This document shows, in pieces, positions 59,857-64,000 of a DNA stretch of 64,000 nt (positions are counted from its first letter, which is position 1; each line of letters opens with the position of its first letter). The notes beneath the pieces are model-generated. The model saw nothing but the letters and a program-made list of their open reading frames with translations, was not told the origin of the DNA and did not search any database. A program made the position numbers and the translations under genes. The stretch comes from Cymodocea nodosa (Eukaryota > Streptophyta > Magnoliopsida > Alismatales > Cymodoceaceae): assembly GCA_036874045.1 (NCBI GenBank), contig CM072344.1, positions 7,784,501 to 7,848,500 on the forward strand, read 5' to 3'.

Positions 59857-60915
59857 TTACACATCACATAGCCTACAAATACCTAAATTTAATCTAATGT
59901 TGCAGAATGTATTTTCGTCTAGAGGTTTTGTAAGTATATCAGCTAATTGATTTTTACTAGACACAAATTCTAATTTAATTTTTCCTTTAATTACGTTATC
60001 TCTTAGAAAATGATGTCTAACCTCTATATGCTTTGCTCTTGAATGTAATACAGGATTTTTGGAAAGATTTATTGCAGAACTACTATCATAATAAATCTCA
60101 ATTGGATCATAAGATAATCCAAAATCTTCTAAAGTTTGCCTTATCCACAGAATCTGAGTGCAACATAGTGCAGCAGCAACATATTCAGCTTCTGTAATAG
60201 AAAGTGCTACACAGTTTTGCTTTTTACTAAACCATGACACCAAATTATTTCCTAATAATTGACATGTGCCACTGGTACTCTTTCTATCAGATTTAGATCC
60301 TACATAATCAGTATTAGTATATCCTATAAGATCTATTGAACTATCCTTAGAATAATACAGTCTGAAATTTTTAGTTCCTTGTATATATCTAAATATTCTT
60401 TTAACTACAATTAAGTGTGATTCTTTAGGATTAGATTGAATTCTAGCACAAACACACACAACAAACATAATATCAAGTCTACTAGCAGTCAAATAAAGTA
60501 AAGAACCAATCATATTTCTGTATTTTCTTTGATCTATAGATTTTCCTATGTCATCAATATCTAACTTTAAAGTACTACTCATAGGAGTTCCTCGAATCCT
60601 TGTATCATTAAAATTAAATTTCTTAAGCATTTCATCTGCATATTTTTCCTGATTTAAAAATATACCTTTATCTTTTATGACACTCAGCAAATTAAATCCT
60701 AGGTTTTCTATATATAGTACATTCGAAATAACACAAGTAGGAGTTATTTGAACATTGCCCATACCTATGATTTTATATTTGCTTTTGTTTCCAAATGTTA
60801 CACTTCCTTTCATGGTATTTGTAAAATTTTGTAATAGACTTTTCTGTCCGGTCATGTGACTTGACGCTCCACTATCCAAGATCCATTTTGATATTGTTTC
60901 CTCCTGCAACACAAA
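59857..60915 (-). pseudogene. Internally deleted pol of element C: protease start joined to RT end and RNase H
   Basis: An open frame of about 350 codons. It starts with protease (SKWILDSGASSHMTG) up to LGFNLLSVIK, then continues with [20 protein letters not shown] of late RT, the connection and RNase H ([36 protein letters not shown]) to LGICRLCDV. The end of protease, the whole integrase and the RT active site are missing, yet the frame stays open across the join near 60672. It cannot support its own transposition. Confidence 0.93.
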
Positions 60916-63166
60916 TTAAGAAAAACTTTTTCTTGGTACCCAATGTTGTTGAGGACCAAGTTCATTAAACACATATTTCTTCTTTTTGTCTAAAAATAGT
61001 TTAACATTATCATTTAAATTCTTATTAGTTGTAAGTACTATTGATTTATCATTAGCTTCATACTCACATATAGCATTATTGCTTTTACAATCATTCTTTT
61101 TGTTTTCAGATGTAGTATAATCAAGACCAAATAGATTTTTATCAAATGCTAATTTATTTTGGTCATGCTCATAGATTTCAGTAAGTTCATACCAAGATTT
61201 TGTACTTGTATTAACATTTTCCGTACATACAAAATCTTTTTCTACACAAGAATTTTTAGTTTTTTCACATGTAGAATGAGTAATTGGTCTAATACCAGGG
61301 TATTGAATTACATGCTCTGGTTTCTAAATTTTCAGTTTACTACAATTGTCTGAAATTTTAGAAACTGAATTTCCAAAACAAGAAACAAGATTTTTAGAAA
61401 CATTTATAGTCATGTTAGAAGTACACTTTTGACAAATCACATTGATTTATGTTATTACTACATGATTCATCCCTTGAAGTACCTACTTCTACATATTTAT
61501 TACCTTGTTTCATAATAAAATGAATTTTAGTCTTAGATTTACTTGAACTATAACTAATAAATCCTTTATTGGCTTGAGATTCAGGATATTCAGGATAATC
61601 AAATCCTAAGCCAAATTTATAAGACACCGCAGGGGTACTAGTTAGTTTGTCTAACTTAGTTTGACTTAAATTCCATTTCTCAATGGTAGAATTTAAATCT
61701 TGCTCTCTTAGTTTTGATTTATTTATCTCTAATTCAAGTTCATTTATATTGTTTCTCAACATTTCATTTTCAGATTCTATCTTTAATTTTTCAGCATTTA
61801 TATTCTATATTTGTTCATGCAAGATACATTCATTAAATCTAAATTTTTGCAAATCTCTAGCATGATTTTCATTATCACATTTAAACTTTTCTAAAGTAGT
61901 AGACAGGAAACAATTTTCTTCTTCCATAATGGATGAAGATTTTCTAATATTCTTATTTTCCAGTTTACATACTTTAAGTTTTTGTAATAATGCATGATAA
62001 GCACATAATAATTCATCAAAGTTGAAATCTGAATGACTTTCAAGATTAGATATTACCTCAGACTCATCTGCCATGAAGCACACATGAGCAACGTCTTCTA
62101 ACTCTTGTTCTCCTTCTGAATGTGAAGATTTTGATGCTGATTCCTCAGATTCAGACTCTTCAGACGTGTCATCCCAAGTGACCTTCAAAGCCTTTTTCTT
62201 GTAAAACCTTTTCTGAGTTTTTTGAGCTGTCTTCTTCTGATTTTTCCTACTTTGCTTTTCATTTTTCCTCATAGGACAATCTGGAGAAAGATGTCCAAGT
62301 TTCTTACAGTTGTAGCATAAATACTTTCTAGATGAAGAATTCTTGTCATTCAGTAATTTTGACGTTGAGGGTTTATCATTTTTGTTCCTTTGCTATTTCC
62401 TAGCTTTCCATGCTTTCTTGAATTTTCTAGTCAGCAAAATCAAATCCTCGTCAGAATCAGTAGATATATCAGAATCTAAATTAATTTTGAAAGCTATTTC
62501 TTTCTTCATTATTAGTTTGTTATGTCGGAATGATTCATTTAATTGAACTTCATAAGCTGTTAAATTTCCTATAAGTTCATTCATAGTATAAACATCTAAA
62601 TCTCGTGATTCCTTAATTGATGTTACTTTCTGAGACCATTTAGAACTTAGGGATCTGAGAATTTTCCTCACCAAATCCTTTTGTTCAAAATTCTTTCCTA
62701 AACATTTTAAAGAGTTTATGATATCAAGAAATTTGGAAAACATCTCTGAAACATTTTCGTCTTCATGCATCTTAAAGAGTTCATACTTATGAATCAACAT
62801 ATTTATTTTAGTCTCTTTAACTTGAGAAGTACCTTCACGTGAAACTTCTAATGCATGCCACACCTCATAAGCAGATTTATATGCCGACACTTTACTGAAC
62901 TGTTTATAACTCAATGCACAAAATAAAATATTTAAGCCCTAAGCATTTAGAGTTTCATTTTCTTTTTCAGTAATTGTCCAAGTATTATAAGGGGTAGTTA
63001 ACGGAGTATATGATTTAGAAATCATGAACCACAACTTATGATCTATACTTTGAAGAAAAATAGTCATCCTATATTTCCAATATTCAAAATGTATTCCATC
63101 AAATAAAGGAGGACGATTAAGATTTTGGCCTTCATATAAAGAAAAATTACCATTTCTAGTAGCCAT
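60916..63166 (-). pseudogene. gag of element C (S2)
   Basis: ATG 63166 (MATRNGNFSLYEGQNLN) to TAA 60918-60916. UBN2-type domain; CCHC knuckle CYNCKKLGHLSPDC (about 62325-62280); acidic SEESESEESASKSS linker; coiled-coil tail (ALLQKLKVCKLENKNIRKSS, INELELEINKSKLREQDLN); C-terminal FGLGFDYPEYPESQ region. Stops: TAG 62941-62939 after ETLNA, TAG after AWKARK, TAG after LHEQI (the last two shared with F), and breaks near 61415. The stop at the end and the following TTGCAG repeat the junction seen in B and F. Confidence 0.92.
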
Positions 63167-63350
63167 CTTGCCTTAGATTTTTCAACCTATTTGATTTTAA
63201 ACAGTCTAAAACTTTAAAACAACTTGAGCCTTAAATCAAGAAAGTTAAACGTATGCTCAGATATTAATTTTTGTTTAAAAACAAGGAAGGTAGAATAAGT
63301 AATGATATTAAATAAGTTGGTATCGATTTTATATCAAAGATTATTAACAA

Positions 63351-63365
63351 AGCTCTGATACCACT
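63351..63365 (-). promoter_or_regulatory. Primer-binding site of element C
   Basis: On minus AAGTGGTATCAGAGC follows the 5' LTR: a perfect tRNA-iMet complement. Confidence 0.95.
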
Positions 63366-64000
63366 TGTAGGATCGTATGGCTACACAAGAGGGGGGTGAA
63401 TTGTGTATTTTTAATATTTTCTAATATATAATTGAAACTTTAAAACTCAAAAACAAGTCGAGACATTGTTTTCATAAAATCATTTTTATTCAACGTTTCA
63501 ATTACAATATACAATTCAATTCTCCTCATAAATTGTAGATGCAATTATAACTCGATACCATGTATCATCTAAACAATTTCATAACTACAAATAGAGAAAA
63601 CTAATTTGCGGAATTTAAAACTTTTCTCCCTATTTGTGATATTTCTTTTTCTTCTTTTTCTTCTTCAACAATTCTTCAGTGACGAATATCTTGTCTTTCT
63701 TTGCTTCACCAAATTTGCTTTCAATTGATACTTCAAATCTTCAGCGACATAAATTTAACCTTTTCTACTTCATTGAATTTTCTTCCACTTGAGAGATTTT
63801 GCCCGAAGAGGTGTTTTTGATCCTTGAAAAAGATTTTTCTTTTGGTGTGCAGGAATGGTTTGATCCTTGAAAAGATTTTTCTTTTTGTGTGCAAGGATAA
63901 TTTGATCAACGAGAATTCTATGCCTTTTATACTGTATCTTCATTTCATGCATATCCTTCACGTTTAACCACTACTAGTTTTCCACTTCTCCACGTCTTTT
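63366..64000 (-). repeat. 5' LTR of element C (S2), cut by window edge
   Basis: The last 635 bases of the LTR, ending CGATCCTACA at 63366. TATAAAAGG lies near 63930-63921 on minus. The U3 array is outside the window. Confidence 0.93.

Larger units (their letters stand above)
53867..64000 (-). mobile_element. Element C: S2 retrotransposon with pol deletion, post-pol ORF retained
   Basis: On minus: 5' LTR (63366 to beyond the window), primer site, gag, protease fused to late RT/RNase H, spacer, post-pol ORF, polypurine tracts, 3' LTR. Left flank TTAAA (53862-53866). The first roughly 635 bases of the two LTRs differ at about 40 positions by eye, so the insertion is not recent although it is the youngest in the F-G-C nest. 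Confidence 0.92.

Noticed and set aside
1-64000. CRISPR arrays, bacterial operons, tRNA or rRNA genes
   Set aside because: Repeats are tandem or dispersed plant TE repeats without equal spacers; no cloverleaf or rRNA core was recognised; introns and TE types are plant-like.

Overview
The window is plant nuclear DNA, AT-rich and almost entirely transposable elements. The evidence is Ty1/copia gag-pol reading frames, tRNA-iMet primer sites (TGGTATCAGAGC), polypurine tracts of the AAAAAGGGGGAGAT type, a PIF/Harbinger DNA transposon and one F-box gene remnant. I infer a flowering plant; the species cannot be named from the sequence. No intact host gene is visible.

Layout. 1-4057: minus-strand Sirevirus-like copia pol (element H, family S1), a repeat I call R2, and an S1 LTR. 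4068-11712: a PIF/Harbinger element with TTA target duplications, carrying a MYB/SANT-like ORF and a DDE transposase; the transposase is split by a solo LTR of family S2 (7527-9276, duplication TAGTG). 11716-15447: R2, much of which is related to the spacer that follows pol in the copia elements. 15448-29455: a 14 kb nested S1 element (E) bounded by TTAGG duplications, with the 5' end of a second S1 element (D) inside its gag. 29456-30970: a decayed F-box gene and a truncated reading frame. 30971-42310 (A/B, plus strand) and 42327-50801 (F, minus strand): two S2 elements fused tail to tail, both without 3' LTRs. 50802-53866: element G (family S3), inserted in the F LTR and interrupted in RT by element C (53867 to window end, S2). 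The order F, then G, then C is fixed by the nesting.

The most interesting theme is a module between pol and the 3' LTR in families S1 and S2. A spacer holds a conserved non-coding block, a second polypurine-like tract, inverted-repeat arrays of the same kind as in the cognate LTR, and a TATA-like box about 85-105 bp before the ATG. It is followed by a long extra ORF with an RG-rich start, an acidic middle, a conserved globular segment, poly-Q and a conserved C-terminus. Sireviruses are known for an 'envelope-like' ORF at this place, but I see no signal peptide or membrane segment in what can be read here. The layout suggests a separately transcribed gene. Also notable are an in-frame TAA plus acceptor-like TTTGCAG at every S2 gag/pol junction, and nonsense codons that mostly look like C-to-T decay at CHG sites.

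All elements carry stops, frameshifts or deletions. Coordinates of LTR ends were read from TG...CA termini, adjoining PBS/PPT and target duplications; internal boundaries of degenerate parts are approximate.
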